Part shown: positions 6,200 to 6,356 of the stretch, piece by piece | Numbering within the stretch: the stretch's first letter is position 1 | How the letters are laid out: each line of letters starts with the position of its first letter | Assembly (NCBI GenBank): GCA_964557845.1 | Contig: CAZLBV010000336.1 | Span: 1-6,356 of the forward strand | DNA from: CAZLBV01 sp964557845 | Lineage (GTDB): Bacteria > Acidobacteriota > Aminicenantia > Aminicenantales > Aminicenantaceae | DNA length: 6,356 nucleotides | Reading direction: 5' to 3' | Made by a program: the position numbers and the translations under genes | The notes under the pieces: model-generated | What the model was told of the DNA's origin: nothing | The model's input: the letters and a program-made list of their open reading frames with translations, nothing else | Database searches by the model: none

Positions 6200-6356
6200 T
6201 TATTTATTTTTCTCTGTCTTCAAGGTTATATGGGCCGATGCTAAGCGGGCAATGGGAACCTGGTAAGCCGAACAGCTTACATAATTTAATCCGATCTCAT
6301 GGCAGAAATATATCGATCTGGGATCGCCTCCATGAACCCCGCAGATCCCTACTTTC
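6200..6356 (-). CDS. ppdK: Pyruvate, phosphate dikinase, C-terminal end (partial)
   Basis: The minus strand from the right edge reads 51 codons to a TAA at 6202-6200. They include KVGICGVHGGDPRSIYFCHE, GLNYVSCSAYQVPIARLASA and a short Lys-rich tail. This matches the end of the PEP/pyruvate-binding TIM-barrel domain of PPDK, where the Cys of ICGxHGGDP is the acid/base that protonates enolpyruvate (Cys831 in the Clostridium symbiosum enzyme). The enzyme interconverts pyruvate + ATP + phosphate with PEP + AMP + pyrophosphate through a phosphohistidine, in the cytoplasm. The catalytic Cys is present. Two positions differ from the wording I recall as usual: Val where CGEHGGDP has Glu, and SAYQVP where SPYRVP or SPFRVP is common. 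The rest of the gene lies beyond the window. Its stop falls two bases before the deacetylase start, suggesting one operon. The short tail without stops makes family assignment secure despite the small fragment. Confidence 0.9.
   Translation of the reverse strand, partial: KVGICGVHGGDPRSIYFCHEIGLNYVSCSAYQVPIARLASAHITLKTEKNK

Noticed and set aside
1..6356. Mobile elements, CRISPR array, tRNA or rRNA, toxin-antitoxin or defence genes
   Set aside because: I looked for regularly spaced repeats, transposase-like or integrase motifs, tRNA-like cloverleaf arms and small paired ORFs. Nothing supportable was found.

Overview
The window is bacterial: genes are tightly packed, overlap by a few bases, use Shine-Dalgarno sites in places and have frequent TTG starts. 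Base composition is moderate to AT-rich by eye. The gene mix (pyruvate phosphate dikinase, a class IV-like deacetylase, an M20 metallohydrolase of a type I recall from Thermococcales, and a polysaccharide glycosyltransferase cluster) fits an anaerobic, probably uncultivated lineage. I cannot name the phylum from this sequence alone.

Layout. (1) Positions 1-3665, minus strand: four consecutive glycosyltransferase genes, transcribed right to left as GT4 (2532-3665), GT4 (1381-2532), GT2 (489-1391) and GT4 (1-471, cut by the window edge). They are joined by a 1-base overlap, an 11-base overlap and a 17-base gap, so they look like one operon. It is probably the upstream end of a cell-surface polysaccharide or lipopolysaccharide locus. 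(2) Positions 3666-3861: a 196-base divergent intergenic region with a good sigma-70-type promoter reading left into the glycosyltransferases, a weaker one reading right, and an inverted repeat between them. (3) Positions 3862-5106, plus strand: a complete M20 family zinc metallohydrolase. (4) Positions 5107-5240: a 134-base gap between convergent genes, with weak terminator-like structure and a very short ORF behind a Shine-Dalgarno-like site. (5) Positions 5241-6197, minus strand: a histone-deacetylase-family protein. (6) Positions 6200-6356, minus strand: the last 51 codons of pyruvate phosphate dikinase (ppdK), ending two bases before the deacetylase start.

How the genes may work together. 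The glycosyltransferases probably add sugars one after another to a lipid-linked or surface glycan, from the cytoplasmic side of the membrane. The ppdK-deacetylase pair looks like a translationally coupled metabolic unit linking PEP/pyruvate interconversion to a deacetylation reaction. The M20 enzyme stands alone and looks more like a dipeptidase or aminopeptidase than a DapE/ArgE-type deacylase.

No gene-free stretch exceeds 300 bases. I saw no tRNA, rRNA, CRISPR array, insertion sequence or phage gene, and no convincing new biological system. The points most worth checking are the possible leaderless start of the glycosyltransferase operon, the changed active-site-region residues at the PPDK C-terminus, and the ppdK-deacetylase linkage.
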